This document shows, piece by piece, positions 16,169 to 24,389 of a DNA stretch of 48,135 nucleotides. Positions within the stretch are counted from its first letter, which is position 1, and every line of letters begins with the position of its first letter. The DNA is from JANJTY01 sp038257155. Its GTDB lineage: Bacteria; Pseudomonadota; Gammaproteobacteria; Xanthomonadales; Xanthomonadaceae. Position numbers and translations under genes: made by a program. Location of the stretch: positions 1 to 48,135 of the forward strand of contig JBBSJP010000038.1 in the NCBI GenBank assembly GCA_038257155.1. The letters are read 5' to 3'. Below the pieces are notes generated by a model. The model saw only the letters and a program-made list of their open reading frames with translations. It made no database searches and was not told the DNA's origin.

Positions 16169-16197
16169 AGTCAGAAGTCAGAAGTCAGAAAGTCAGA
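16169..16197. repeat. heptamer array, AGTCAGA x4
   Basis: Three perfect AGTCAGA units followed by one more after a single extra A, in the 90-bp gap between tgt and nnr. Just beyond, CGATCAG/CTGATCG forms a 7-bp palindrome with a one-base centre (16214-16228) that could fold at the 3' end of tgt mRNA. Confidence 0.75.
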
Positions 16198-16247
16198 TGC
16201 ATGCGCCAAGTGCCGATCAGTCTGATCGCAAGCCTGGCGTAATGACT

Positions 16248-17363
16248 TTACTCCAGCCGATCGCGCAGCGAACCCATGAACTGCGCGTGGAACTCGGCAA
16301 ACCGGTCCGCTTCAATCGCGGCACGGATGTCGCGCATCAGCTGCTGGTAGTGATGCAGGTTGTGGATCGTGCCGAGCATCGGGCCGAGCATTTCGCCGCA
16401 GCGGTCCAGGTGGCGCAGGTAGCTGCGGGTGAAACCGCTGCGGCAGGTGTAGCAGCCGCAGCCGGGCTCGATCGGGTCGAGGTCGCGTTCGAAGCGCTGG
16501 TTGCGGATCCGCACCACGCCGGCACGGGTGAAGTAGTGGCCATTGCGCGCGTTGCGCGTCGGCATGACGCAGTCGAACATGTCGATGCCGCGCGCCACGG
16601 CTTCGACGATGTCCTGCGGACGTCCGACGCCCATCAAATAGCGCGGCCGGTCGGCCGGCAGCTGCGGGCAGACGTGTTCGAGCATGGCGTTGCGCTCCTC
16701 CTCCGGCTCGCCAACCGCCAAGCCACCCACGGCATAGCCGTCGAAACCGATCTGCATCAGCGCTTCGGCCGAGCGGGTGCGCAGTTCCGGGTAGACGCCG
16801 CCCTGCACGATGCCGAACAGGGCCGCGTCATTGCCCTGATGCGCCTGCTTGCTGCGCTCGGCCCAGCGCAGGCTTAGCTGCATCGAGTCGCGCGCCTGCT
16901 GCTCGGTGGCCGGATACGGCGTGCACTCGTCGAAGATCATCACGATGTCCGAATCCAGCACGCGCTGGATGCGCATGCTCTCTTCCGGCGAGAGGAACAC
17001 CTTGCTGCCATCGACGGGTGAGGCGAAGGTCACGCCCTGCTCGGTGATCTTGCGACGCTGCGCCAGCGAGAACACCTGGAAGCCGCCCGAATCGGTCAGG
17101 ATCGGGCCGTCCCAGCCGGCGAAGCGATGCAGGCCGTCATGCGCCCCGATGGTTTCCAGGCCCGGCCGCAGGAAAAGATGAAATGTGTTGCCGAGGATGA
17201 TCTCGGCGCCCAGTTCACGCAGGCCGACCGGGGTCATGCCCTTGACCGAGCCATAGGTGCCGACCGGCATGAAGGCCGGGGTCTGCACGGTGCCGCGCGG
17301 GAATGACAGCTGGCCGCGGCGGGCGTTGCTGGAAGTGGATTTGAGGGTGAAAGTGAGGCGCAT
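16248..17363 (-). CDS. tgt: queuine tRNA-ribosyltransferase
   Basis: Exchanges guanine 34 for preQ1 in GUN-decoding tRNAs during queuosine synthesis. The 371-residue protein shows the base-binding DSGGFQVFSL segment, the nucleophile region MFDCVMPTRNARNG, and the zinc site CGCYTCRSGFTRSYLRHL. The open frame continues 35 codons further upstream, but those codons translate a heptamer repeat (Leu-Phe-Pro-Val-Pro runs) and are not part of the family; ATG at 17363 gives MRLTFTLKST, a normal start. Downstream of queA on the same strand; queA-tgt is a classic pair. Confidence 0.97.
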   Translation of the reverse strand: MRLTFTLKSTSSNARRGQLSFPRGTVQTPAFMPVGTYGSVKGMTPVGLRELGAEIILGNTFHLFLRPGLETIGAHDGLHRFAGWDGPILTDSGGFQVFSLAQRRKITEQGVTFASPVDGSKVFLSPEESMRIQRVLDSDIVMIFDECTPYPATEQQARDSMQLSLRWAERSKQAHQGNDAALFGIVQGGVYPELRTRSAEALMQIGFDGYAVGGLAVGEPEEERNAMLEHVCPQLPADRPRYLMGVGRPQDIVEAVARGIDMFDCVMPTRNARNGHYFTRAGVVRIRNQRFERDLDPIEPGCGCYTCRSGFTRSYLRHLDRCGEMLGPMLGTIHNLHHYQQLMRDIRAAIEADRFAEFHAQFMGSLRDRLE

Positions 17364-17381
17364 GGTTGCGAAGCCGAGAGC

Positions 17382-17458
17382 GGGAACGGGGAACGGGGAA
17401 CAGGGAACAGGGAACAGGGAACAGGGAGAGCGGACAGCGGACAGCGGACAGCGGAAAC
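17382..17458. repeat. heptamer array, 11 contiguous units
   Basis: Exactly 77 bases: two GGGAACG, four GGGAACA-type units, one GGGAGAG, three CGGACAG and one CGGAAAC, without a break in register. It occupies the tgt leader between queA and tgt. The change of unit sequence inside one uninterrupted phase suggests drift or replacement of units within a fixed 7-bp period. Confidence 0.9.
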
Positions 17459-17488
17459 TCTCATTCAACCAAGGTGGCAGGCCCGATC

Positions 17489-18544
17489 TTACGAATCGCG
17501 GATCCCTGATCCCGAATCAAGGCCCTCAAGCAGCATCGCATCCCCGTAGGAGAAGAACCGGTAGCGCTGTTCGATCGCGTGGCGATAGGCCTCGAAGACG
17601 CGCTCACGGCCGGCGAAGGCCGAGACCAGCATCAACAGGGTGCTCTCGGGCAGGTGGAAGTTGGTCACCAAGGCATCCACGCTGCGGATGCGATAGCCCG
17701 GGAAGATGAAGATCTGCGTCTCGCCGGCGAAGGGCATCACCTCGCCATCGCGCATCGCCGATTCCAGCGCGCGCACCACCGTGGTGCCGACTGCGACGAC
17801 GCGCCCGCCCTGCTTGCGAGTGTGGCGAATCTGTTCGACCAACTCGGCGCCGACGTTGAGCCACTCGCTGTGCATGCGGTGCTCGGCAATCGATTCCACC
17901 CGCACCGGCTGGAAGGTGCCGGCGCCGACGTGCAGGGTCACATGGCCGAAGGCCACATCGCGTACGCGCAAGGCATCGAGCAGCGCCTGATCGAAATGCA
18001 GCCCGGCGGTGGGCGCCGCCACGGCACCGAGCTGGCGCGCGAAAACGGTCTGATAGCGCTCGGCATCCTCGCCAGCGGCTTCGCGCCGGATGTAGGGCGG
18101 CAGCGGCAGTTGCCCGGCATGCAGCAACCAGGTCTCCAGCGGCTCGTCGACGTGGAAGCGCAGCAGGTAGAACTCGCCTTCGCGACCCAGCACCTCGGCT
18201 TCGCCGCCGGCATCCAGCACGATGCGCGAGCCATCCTTGGGCGTTTTGCTGGCGCCGATCTGGGCGCGGGCTTCCTGCGCGCCGGTCAGGCGTTCAATCA
18301 GGATTTCCACCCGCCCGCCCGAACCCGACTTGGCGCCATGCAGGCGCGCCGGCATGACTCGTGTGTCATTGAAGACCAGCAAATCACCCGGTTGAAGCAA
18401 GTCCGGCAGATCGCGGATGCTGCGATCCGCGAATTCTGAAGGCGCCGGCGGCACGTGCAGCAGGCGACTGGCCGAACGCTCGGGCAGTGGCTGCTGCGCA
18501 ATGAGTTCGGGGGGCAGCTCGTAGTGGAAGTCGGATTTTTTCAA
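17489..18544 (-). CDS. queA: S-adenosylmethionine:tRNA ribosyltransferase-isomerase
   Basis: Transfers and isomerises the ribose of S-adenosylmethionine onto preQ1-tRNA to give epoxyqueuosine. The 351-residue protein has the family N terminus (MKKSDFHYELPPELIAQ), VFNDTRVMPARL, GAVAAPTAGLHF near the centre, HVGAGTFQPV, and NFHLPESTLLMLVSAFAGRE. The normal C terminus (GDAMLL) is followed by LEGLDSGSGIRDS, whose codons are four degenerate heptamers of the intergenic repeat class, so the repeat has supplied the last residues and the stop. Presumed cotranscribed with tgt. Confidence 0.96.
   Translation of the reverse strand: MKKSDFHYELPPELIAQQPLPERSASRLLHVPPAPSEFADRSIRDLPDLLQPGDLLVFNDTRVMPARLHGAKSGSGGRVEILIERLTGAQEARAQIGASKTPKDGSRIVLDAGGEAEVLGREGEFYLLRFHVDEPLETWLLHAGQLPLPPYIRREAAGEDAERYQTVFARQLGAVAAPTAGLHFDQALLDALRVRDVAFGHVTLHVGAGTFQPVRVESIAEHRMHSEWLNVGAELVEQIRHTRKQGGRVVAVGTTVVRALESAMRDGEVMPFAGETQIFIFPGYRIRSVDALVTNFHLPESTLLMLVSAFAGRERVFEAYRHAIEQRYRFFSYGDAMLLEGLDSGSGIRDS
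17492..17519. repeat. heptamer array inside the 3' end of queA
   Basis: Four units on the plus strand, CGAATCG, CGGATCC, CTGATCC and CGAATCA; on the coding strand these read GATTCGG, GATCAGG, GATCCGC and GATTCGT. They encode the D-S-G-S-G-I-R-D-S tail of QueA and end at its stop codon. GATTCGG-type heptamers are a motif I associate with Xanthomonadaceae intergenic DNA (recollection, not checked). Confidence 0.75.
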
Positions 18545-18550
18545 GCGAAA

Positions 18551-18744
18551 GAGTCAGTTGTGAAGCGTAAGAGGTCAGGAGTCAGTAACAGCGAGGAGCG
18601 CATGCTCGCTATTGCAGCGCCCCGAAGCAAGCGGCACAGACCGGACCCCAAAACTGACGCCGCATCGCATGACTCCTGACTCCTGAGTCCTGACTCCTGA
18701 CTCCTCACTTTCTCACTTTCTCACTTCCTCACTTTCTCACTATT
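18551..18744. repeat. inverted pair of heptamer/octamer arrays in the queA leader
   Basis: The left part (18551-18592) has GAGTCAG, AGGTCAG and GAGTCAG units. The right part has five TGACTCC-type heptamers (18670-18704) that switch to octamers TCACTTTC/TCACTTCC (18705-18736). The two parts are in opposite orientation: CTGACTCCTGAC in the right array is the complement of the AGGTCAGGAGTCAG region on the left, so they could pair around an 80-bp loop containing GCGAG/CTCGC. This 220-bp gap lies between the response regulator and queA, both on the minus strand, so any queA promoter must sit in or beside it. Confidence 0.8.
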
Positions 18745-18764
18745 CTTACTCTCTGACCGCTTCC

Positions 18765-19376
18765 CTACAGCCACCCCCGCTGCCGCGCCAGTCGATACGC
18801 CTCGATCCGGTTCGCGGTACCGAGCTTGCCGATCGCCTCGGACAGATAATTGCGCACCGTGCCCTGCGACAGATGCAGGCGCGCGCCGATATCGGCCGAG
18901 CTGGCACCCTCGCCGGCGAGGCGCAGCACCTGACGTTCACGCTCGGTGAGCGGGTCTTCCTCGCTCCAGGCCGCAACGGCGAGCTGCGGATCAATCGCTC
19001 GGCCACCAGCATGCACCTGGCGCAGCGCCGCGGCCAACTGCTCGGAAGGTGCGTCCTTGAGCAGATAACCACGCACGCCGAGGTCCAGCGCGCGGCGCAG
19101 GTAGCCGGCACGCGCAAAGGTCGTGAGGATCACCACGCGTGTTGCCAGGTCGGATTGCTGAACCCGGCTCGCCAGGTCCAGGCCAGTGGCGCCAGGCATC
19201 TCGATATCGGTGACCAGAAGGTCCGGCCGATGCTGCTGCACGGCGTGCCAGGCGGTATCGCCTTCACCCGCTTCGGCGATAACGTCGAAGTCCGTCTCCA
19301 GTCCGAGCAAGGCCACCAGCGCACCACGAACCATGGCCTGGTCTTCGGCAAGAACGATGCGGATCCGTTTTGTCAT
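18765..19376 (-). CDS. DesR/NarL-type response regulator
   Basis: A 203-residue two-domain regulator. The receiver domain (1-120) has the acidic pair E11/D12, the phospho-acceptor D57 (LLVTDIEMPG), the switch threonine in VVILTTFA and the conserved lysine in GYLLKDAPS. The C-terminal LuxR-type helix-turn-helix (about 140-203) contains LTERERQVLRLAGEGASSADIGARLHLSQGTVRNYLSEAIGKL. Its start overlaps the stop of the histidine kinase by four bases. It is the last gene of the exporter operon and probably controls that operon, by analogy with DesKR-ABC cassettes; its target sites are not visible. Confidence 0.94.
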   Translation of the reverse strand: MTKRIRIVLAEDQAMVRGALVALLGLETDFDVIAEAGEGDTAWHAVQQHRPDLLVTDIEMPGATGLDLASRVQQSDLATRVVILTTFARAGYLRRALDLGVRGYLLKDAPSEQLAAALRQVHAGGRAIDPQLAVAAWSEEDPLTERERQVLRLAGEGASSADIGARLHLSQGTVRNYLSEAIGKLGTANRIEAYRLARQRGWL

Positions 19377-20494
19377 CGTGCGGCTCCACTGGCTGGCGCG
19401 GATCGCGCCGCCACTGGAACTCGCAGCCGGAGCCGCGTGCCCGCGCCGCTGGCGCTTTCGATTTCGAGATTGCCGCCGAGTGCTTCAAGCCGCTCGCGCA
19501 TGCCACTCAGGCCATTGCCTGCGCGGCCAATTCCGCCTCGGCCGTCATCCGCGACGCGCAGTTCGGCAAAACCATCGGCTTCCACCAGCTCGACCTCGAC
19601 GCGGCTCGCCGCCGCATGTCGAATGGTGTTGGTCACTGCTTCGCGCAGGCCCAGGGCGAGAGCCGACTCCACCGCGGGTTCCAGCGGCAATTCAAGCATC
19701 TGCTGATCGAAATTTACATTGGCCGAAATCAGCGCAAGCCGAGCCGCGGCCAGTTCGGCATCCAGTCCACCGGCGCGGATGCCGCTGACCGCCTCGCGCA
19801 CCTGGGCAAGAGCCTGGCGCGCAACCAGCTCGACCTCGCCGATCTGCAACTTCGCGGCGGCCGCATCGCGCTCGATCAATTTGCCGGCCAGTTCGCTCTT
19901 CAGTACCACCAACGACAGGGTATGACCGAGCAGGTCGTGCAGATCGCGTCCAATGCGTTCGCGCTCGGCCAGGCGCGCCAGCCGTCGCACCTCCTCCTGG
20001 GTAAGGCGCAACTCGGCGTTGCGCGCTGCGCGTTGCCGAGAGTAGATCATGCCGATCAGCACGATGCCGCCAATCACGCCCACCATCAGGGTGTAGGGCA
20101 GCGCCAGCGGGGTGCCGCGCAGGCTCCATTGGAACAGCAACGCGGTGATTGCGAAGAACAGCAGGCTTAGGCCGATCGCCGAACGCGGCGCATACGCAAC
20201 GCCCGCCATGACCATGGCGTAGATCACAAAAGTATTGCCGCCCGGGTTGAACGGAATCAACGCGAACCCGAGACACACCACCGCGAAAATGATCCAGCGC
20301 GGCGATGGTGAACGCCGCACGAAAACAAAATACAACGGAAGAAACAGGGCGGTAGCGAGCAGGCTGGCGAGCAAGGCCTGCATCGTCCAATTCGGCCAGA
20401 ACAGCAGGGCCAGGTAGACGAACACCAGGTAGGCGAGGTTGGCGACCGGATGGCCGTGCAGGTCGTCGTTCTCGCTGTGCTCAGCCGCGTTCAT
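19373..20494 (-). CDS. DesK-type sensor histidine kinase
   Basis: A 373-residue membrane kinase. Residues about 18-152 form four to six hydrophobic helices with almost no periplasmic domain, as in the thermosensor DesK. A cytoplasmic HisKA_3 dimerisation helix follows (RERIGRDLHDLLGHTLSL) with phospho-acceptor H186. The ATPase domain shows the N box (GLREAVTNTIRHAAA), DDGRGG and GNGLSGMRERLEALGG. DesK senses membrane thickness or fluidity; the same cue is a reasonable guess here but not shown. A -10-like TACAAT (minus strand, 20519-20524) in the 90-bp gap upstream leaves room for an internal promoter. Confidence 0.93.
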   Translation of the reverse strand: MNAAEHSENDDLHGHPVANLAYLVFVYLALLFWPNWTMQALLASLLATALFLPLYFVFVRRSPSPRWIIFAVVCLGFALIPFNPGGNTFVIYAMVMAGVAYAPRSAIGLSLLFFAITALLFQWSLRGTPLALPYTLMVGVIGGIVLIGMIYSRQRAARNAELRLTQEEVRRLARLAERERIGRDLHDLLGHTLSLVVLKSELAGKLIERDAAAAKLQIGEVELVARQALAQVREAVSGIRAGGLDAELAAARLALISANVNFDQQMLELPLEPAVESALALGLREAVTNTIRHAAASRVEVELVEADGFAELRVADDGRGGIGRAGNGLSGMRERLEALGGNLEIESASGAGTRLRLRVPVAARSAPASGAAR

Positions 20495-20584
20495 GTGTGG
20501 TCGCCGGAAGAATGCGTCATTGTAGGGAATCCCCTCGCTAACTGACCGGCCACAACAGGCCTGAACCTAATTTCGCCGCGAAGC

Positions 20585-22390
20585 TCACCGCAGCTCCACC
20601 TTATCGATCTCGAACCAGAATTCGCCTTCCGGCGCGCCGATCGTGAATCCGATCGCACGTAGCCGCGCCAGATCGGCAGCGGTGAAATCCGCCAAAGCCA
20701 GGACGTGCTCGGTCCATTCGGTAGTCGCGTGAACGCTGCGCATTGTCGGCATTTGCACTTCGCCGTGGAACAGCAGCACGGCTACGTCGCGGCCATCGCC
20801 ACGCAGCCAGAACACCAGCTCGCTCGCGGCCGAGGCATCAACCGGCTGCATGGTCTGGGCCGAAGGATTGAACATCACTCCGGCCCACAGCTGCGCTGAC
20901 TGTGCTTTCACCTCGCCTTCGACCCGCAGCGCTCCGGCACTTGCTGCGGCGCCGTCCGTGACGCGGCGAAGTTCGGCACTGGAAGCGCCGCCCATGATCT
21001 GATCGGTCGTAACCATCCAGCCGCTACCGTAGTTCGACTCGATCGCCTCGCCTTCGAAGTCGCTGATCAAGCCCAGTTGGACCGGATCCGCGGTCTGCGT
21101 GGTCAGTTCGCGATCCACTGCGTGGCCGTTCTTCCAAATCGTGACAATGGCTCGGGTGGCTTCGATGTCAGCGTCGGGTTCACCCTCGACCAGCAGCAGA
21201 TCGGCGCGGTTTCCCTCCACGATGCGCCCGCGCCCGGACAACCCAAAGGCATCTGCGGGGCGTGAGGTGGCCGAGCGCAGTGCCTCCAGTGGCGTCAGCC
21301 CTGCAACCACCAGTTGTGTCATTTCTTCATGCAAGGAAGCACCGTGCGCGGTGTTCGGATTGGGTGCATCGGTTCCGGCCAGGATCGCCACGCCGGCGGC
21401 ATGCAAGCGGCGCACGCTCTCGCGCGCATTGGCAATCAGGGCGACGCGCGGCGGGCCGAAGGGCAGCGACCGTCCCAGTGTGTCGCGCTGTCCCGGCGAC
21501 AGCCACGCCTCGATGCGCTCGTCAGCGACCAGTTCGCTCGGCTCACCCGAGATTCCCGCGATCACGGTGAGTGTTGGCACCACGAAGGCGCCGCGCTGCT
21601 TCGCCAGCGCGATGAACTCCGCATCGGCAATGCCATCTTGGAACACATGCACCAGACCGTTCGCGCCATCGCGCAGCGACTCGCGCGCGGCCTGCTGGGT
21701 CGAGACATGCATCACGGCGCGAAGGCCGCGGGCATGAGCAGCCTCGATCACGGCGCGGGCGAGTTCGGCATCCAGCGATGGCAGACGCCGCTGGACACCG
21801 TAGGCCGACAGGTCCTCGCGCACGATCTTGATGAAGTCCGAACCTTCCGCCTCGCGCGCCGCCACCCAGGCCGCCGCATCGCCCACGGAATCAACCGTGG
21901 GAATCGCCATCCCGTATTGGGTGCCATGTCCGCCGGCCGCGGTGGCAAGGGTTCCCGCAGACCACAGATCAGCGCGCGATGTGCGCGCCAGGGATTCGCG
22001 TTCGGTTCGGGCGGCCGGCAACTGATGGTGGTCGGTGAACAGATCGATCTGCGCCGTCGTTCCAAAGCGCAGCGCATCGCGGCGCGCTTCGCCCCAGGTG
22101 TGCACGTGCGCATCGATCAGGCCCGGCAACAGGGTCTTGCCGGCTCCGTTGATGACGCGTTCGCCGCCCTTCGGGGTGAGATCCTCGGCCACTGCCTCGA
22201 TCGTGCCACCACGCACCCGCACCGCGGCACGCGGCCAGATGCGATCGCCATCGAACAGTCGCACCTCGCGCACCAGGAAATCCGCTGCCTCGGGCGGCTT
22301 GCTGCGCTGCGGGGGTTTGGGGGCGGCGAACACGAACAGCACAGCCAGGCCGACGGCGCTGGCAGCAGCAATCAAATGAAGTCGATTCAT
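20585..22390 (-). CDS. exported amidohydrolase with C-terminal CIA30-like domain
   Basis: A 601-residue protein. Residues 5-23 are a hydrophobic signal peptide or membrane anchor. Residues about 38-425 form an amidohydrolase-superfamily barrel: the metal motif H95-x-H97 (LIDAHVHTW), a candidate carboxylated lysine in DFIKIVRED, histidines in AVMHVST and LVHVF, and the metal aspartate in LAGTDAPN, so a binuclear imidazolonepropionase/prolidase-like site. Residues about 440-601 (DFEGEAIESNYGSGWMVTTD, IMGG, then FWFEIDKVELR at the end) match the CIA30/CBM11-like beta-sandwich. Substrate unknown. It begins four bases after the permease stop and precedes the DesK gene, so it belongs to the exporter operon, which is unusual. 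Confidence 0.87.
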   Translation of the reverse strand: MNRLHLIAAASAVGLAVLFVFAAPKPPQRSKPPEAADFLVREVRLFDGDRIWPRAAVRVRGGTIEAVAEDLTPKGGERVINGAGKTLLPGLIDAHVHTWGEARRDALRFGTTAQIDLFTDHHQLPAARTERESLARTSRADLWSAGTLATAAGGHGTQYGMAIPTVDSVGDAAAWVAAREAEGSDFIKIVREDLSAYGVQRRLPSLDAELARAVIEAAHARGLRAVMHVSTQQAARESLRDGANGLVHVFQDGIADAEFIALAKQRGAFVVPTLTVIAGISGEPSELVADERIEAWLSPGQRDTLGRSLPFGPPRVALIANARESVRRLHAAGVAILAGTDAPNPNTAHGASLHEEMTQLVVAGLTPLEALRSATSRPADAFGLSGRGRIVEGNRADLLLVEGEPDADIEATRAIVTIWKNGHAVDRELTTQTADPVQLGLISDFEGEAIESNYGSGWMVTTDQIMGGASSAELRRVTDGAAASAGALRVEGEVKAQSAQLWAGVMFNPSAQTMQPVDASAASELVFWLRGDGRDVAVLLFHGEVQMPTMRSVHATTEWTEHVLALADFTAADLARLRAIGFTIGAPEGEFWFEIDKVELR

Positions 22391-22393
22391 GGT

Positions 22394-23188
22394 TCAGCCC
22401 TTGCGTAGCCGCAGCGATGCGAGCGAAAGGAACAGCGTGGTCATCAGCAACAAGGCGAGGATATGGGTGAGCCAGGGCACGTCCTCGACCTGCCCCACCA
22501 CGCCCAGTGCCAGTTGCGCCAGGTGCCAGCTTGGCCACAGCACGGCGAGTTTCTGCAGCAGTGCAGGAAACACAAACATCGGAATCCAGAGGCCAGAGAG
22601 CACTGACATCGGCAGATAGATCAGATTCACGATTGCCACAGCGCCCTGCCCCTTCACCAAGGTGCCGATCCAAAGACCCAGGGCACTGAAGGGCAAGGTG
22701 CCCAGCAGCAACGTACCGACCAGCAGCAACCAGGTCGATACCGGCATCCGCACCCCGCCCAGGCCTATGGCGACGGCCGACAGCAGCAGCACAATGGCGA
22801 GGCCAAAGCCCAGGCTCATGGCGATCTTGGCGAAGAAATAGGCACCGGTTGGCATTGGCGAAACGCGCTTGAGTTCGAGCAGGCCCTGCTGGCGCTCCAT
22901 CGCCAGGCCGACGCCGAAGCCGAATAGCGCCGGGCCGATGACCCCGAACACGCCATAGGTCGCCAACAGATAGGTTGGCTTGCTGTAGCCGCCCCACTGT
23001 CCTGGCAGCACCACGGCGAACATCAGGTAGAAGACCACCGGAAATGCCAGGGTGGGAATCGCAAAGGCTGGAGCGCGCAACAGCTTGAGCAACTCGTAGC
23101 CCGACTCGAGCAGAAGGATGCGCAGCAGCGACGGGGCTCGCAGCGCCTCGGCGAGATCCTCCTCGCGAGCAATGACAGAAACATTCAT
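22394..23188 (-). CDS. ABC-2 type exporter permease
   Basis: A 264-residue integral membrane protein with a cytoplasmic N terminus and about six hydrophobic helices (about 42-60, 75-100, 120-145, 153-172, 182-200, 235-255), the ABC2_membrane pattern. It overlaps the ATPase stop codon by four bases (ATGA) and pairs with it as a half-size exporter. ABC-2 exporters of this kind move lipids, polysaccharides or small antibiotics; the cargo here is unknown. The DesK/DesR-like pair downstream suggests a membrane-related signal. Confidence 0.92.
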   Translation of the reverse strand: MNVSVIAREEDLAEALRAPSLLRILLLESGYELLKLLRAPAFAIPTLAFPVVFYLMFAVVLPGQWGGYSKPTYLLATYGVFGVIGPALFGFGVGLAMERQQGLLELKRVSPMPTGAYFFAKIAMSLGFGLAIVLLLSAVAIGLGGVRMPVSTWLLLVGTLLLGTLPFSALGLWIGTLVKGQGAVAIVNLIYLPMSVLSGLWIPMFVFPALLQKLAVLWPSWHLAQLALGVVGQVEDVPWLTHILALLLMTTLFLSLASLRLRKG

Positions 23189-24105
23189 GCGGCCTGCTCC
23201 AGTGGCGTTGGCGCGGTGAGGGAAAGGAAGGCTTCTTCCAGGCTGAGCGGCGACAGTTCAAGTTCTGAAAGGCCGGCGTCTGCAGCCAGCAAGTGGCGCA
23301 GCAGATCCTCGGGCTGGCGGCTGCGCAGTTCGACGAGTTCGCCACGGCGCTGCACAGATTCGACCTCGGCGAAGGCACCGATCTGCGCCAGCGTCAGACT
23401 GGTGCGACAACGCAGGCGCTTGCCCGCCACGCGCGACTTGATCGCTTGCGGTGTGCCCTCGGCCAGCACCCGACCTTCACCGAGTAACACAATGCGGTCG
23501 GCCAGGGCATCGGCCTCTTCCAGGTAGTGCGTTGTCAGTACGATCGCCGCACCGTCCGAGCGCAGTTCGCGCAGCACGCTCCAGAAGCCACGGCGCGCCT
23601 CCACATCCAGACCCGTAGTGGGCTCATCGACAAACAGTAGGGCAGGTCGCCCGGCAATCGCCAGCGCGAACTGCACGCGCCGCTGCTGGCCTCCGGAAAG
23701 CTGGCCATATTGACGACGCCCGAGATCGGCAAGTCCGGCGAGGCGCAGGGTTTCGTCCACTGCGCGCGGCTGCGGGTAATAGCTGGCGAACAGGCGCACC
23801 TGCTCGGCCACGGTCAGGGTTTCGGGCAGTTGGGCCTCCTGCAACATCACGCCGATACCGCGTCGCGTCGCGGCATCACGCGGGTCACGACCGAACAGCT
23901 GTGCGCTGCCGCTGTCCGTAGCGATGCGCCCGGTCATCAGCCCAAGTGCCGTGGTCTTGCCAGCCCCGTTGGGCCCGAGCAGGGCAAGCACTTCGCCTGC
24001 ATGCACTTCCAGATCGAGCGAATGCAGCGCGATATGGGCACCGAAGTGCTTGTGCGCCCTTTCAAGTCGAGCGAGGGAAGTGACGTGGTGCGCTTGCGTG
24101 GGCAT
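23185..24105 (-). CDS. ABC-2 type exporter ATP-binding protein
   Basis: A 306-residue ATPase with Walker A GPNGAGKTT (about 44-52), Q-loop VMLQEAQLPETLT, signature LSGGQQRR, Walker B LLFVDEPTTGLD and H-loop TTHYLEEAD, all intact. A C-terminal region of about 90 residues follows, as in DrrA/NodI-type exporters. The frame stays open 73 codons upstream, but the ATG at 24105 has GGAGG seven bases ahead and begins the conserved domain. It is the first gene of the five-gene set ATPase-permease-amidohydrolase-kinase-regulator; its promoter should lie in the 275 bp upstream, where I see no clear hexamers. Confidence 0.94.
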   Translation of the reverse strand: MPTQAHHVTSLARLERAHKHFGAHIALHSLDLEVHAGEVLALLGPNGAGKTTALGLMTGRIATDSGSAQLFGRDPRDAATRRGIGVMLQEAQLPETLTVAEQVRLFASYYPQPRAVDETLRLAGLADLGRRQYGQLSGGQQRRVQFALAIAGRPALLFVDEPTTGLDVEARRGFWSVLRELRSDGAAIVLTTHYLEEADALADRIVLLGEGRVLAEGTPQAIKSRVAGKRLRCRTSLTLAQIGAFAEVESVQRRGELVELRSRQPEDLLRHLLAADAGLSELELSPLSLEEAFLSLTAPTPLEQAA

Positions 24106-24356
24106 GTCGTGCCTCCAGAGGAACTGAGGCGAAAGTAGCGTGGAGCACGGCACGCAGGGCAGTGGTGCGTGTAAGGACTCGAAGGTGACGGATGTCAGCT
24201 GCTTGAAGCCGGCGGGGAAGTTGTCGACGCAATCAAGCTCCCGCACTTGCTTCCGGCGGCCGATCGTCGACTCCAGCGGTGGGGCTGCGATCGCATCCGT
24301 CGACACCATGCACGTGCCCGCCAAAGCGACTGCGCCGCGACGTGGGAGCCCTCAGA

Positions 24357-24389
24357 GGCAAGTGCTGCGGCACCCAGCGCTCACTTGCC
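24357..24389 (-). terminator. hairpin at the end of the GDPD gene
   Basis: GGCAAGTG (24357-24364) and CACTTGCC (24382-24389) are perfect complements around a 17-base GC-rich loop. The stop codon of the glycerophosphodiesterase-like gene lies in the right arm. There is no T run, so it may stabilise the 3' end rather than terminate by itself. Confidence 0.35.

Noticed and set aside
17364..17468. 35-residue N-terminal extension of Tgt
   Set aside because: It translates the 11-unit heptamer array into a Pro/Val/Phe repeat; the family start is at 17363.
17382..18744. CRISPR array
   Set aside because: Repeats are 7-8 bp and contiguous, without unique spacers, and no cas gene is present.
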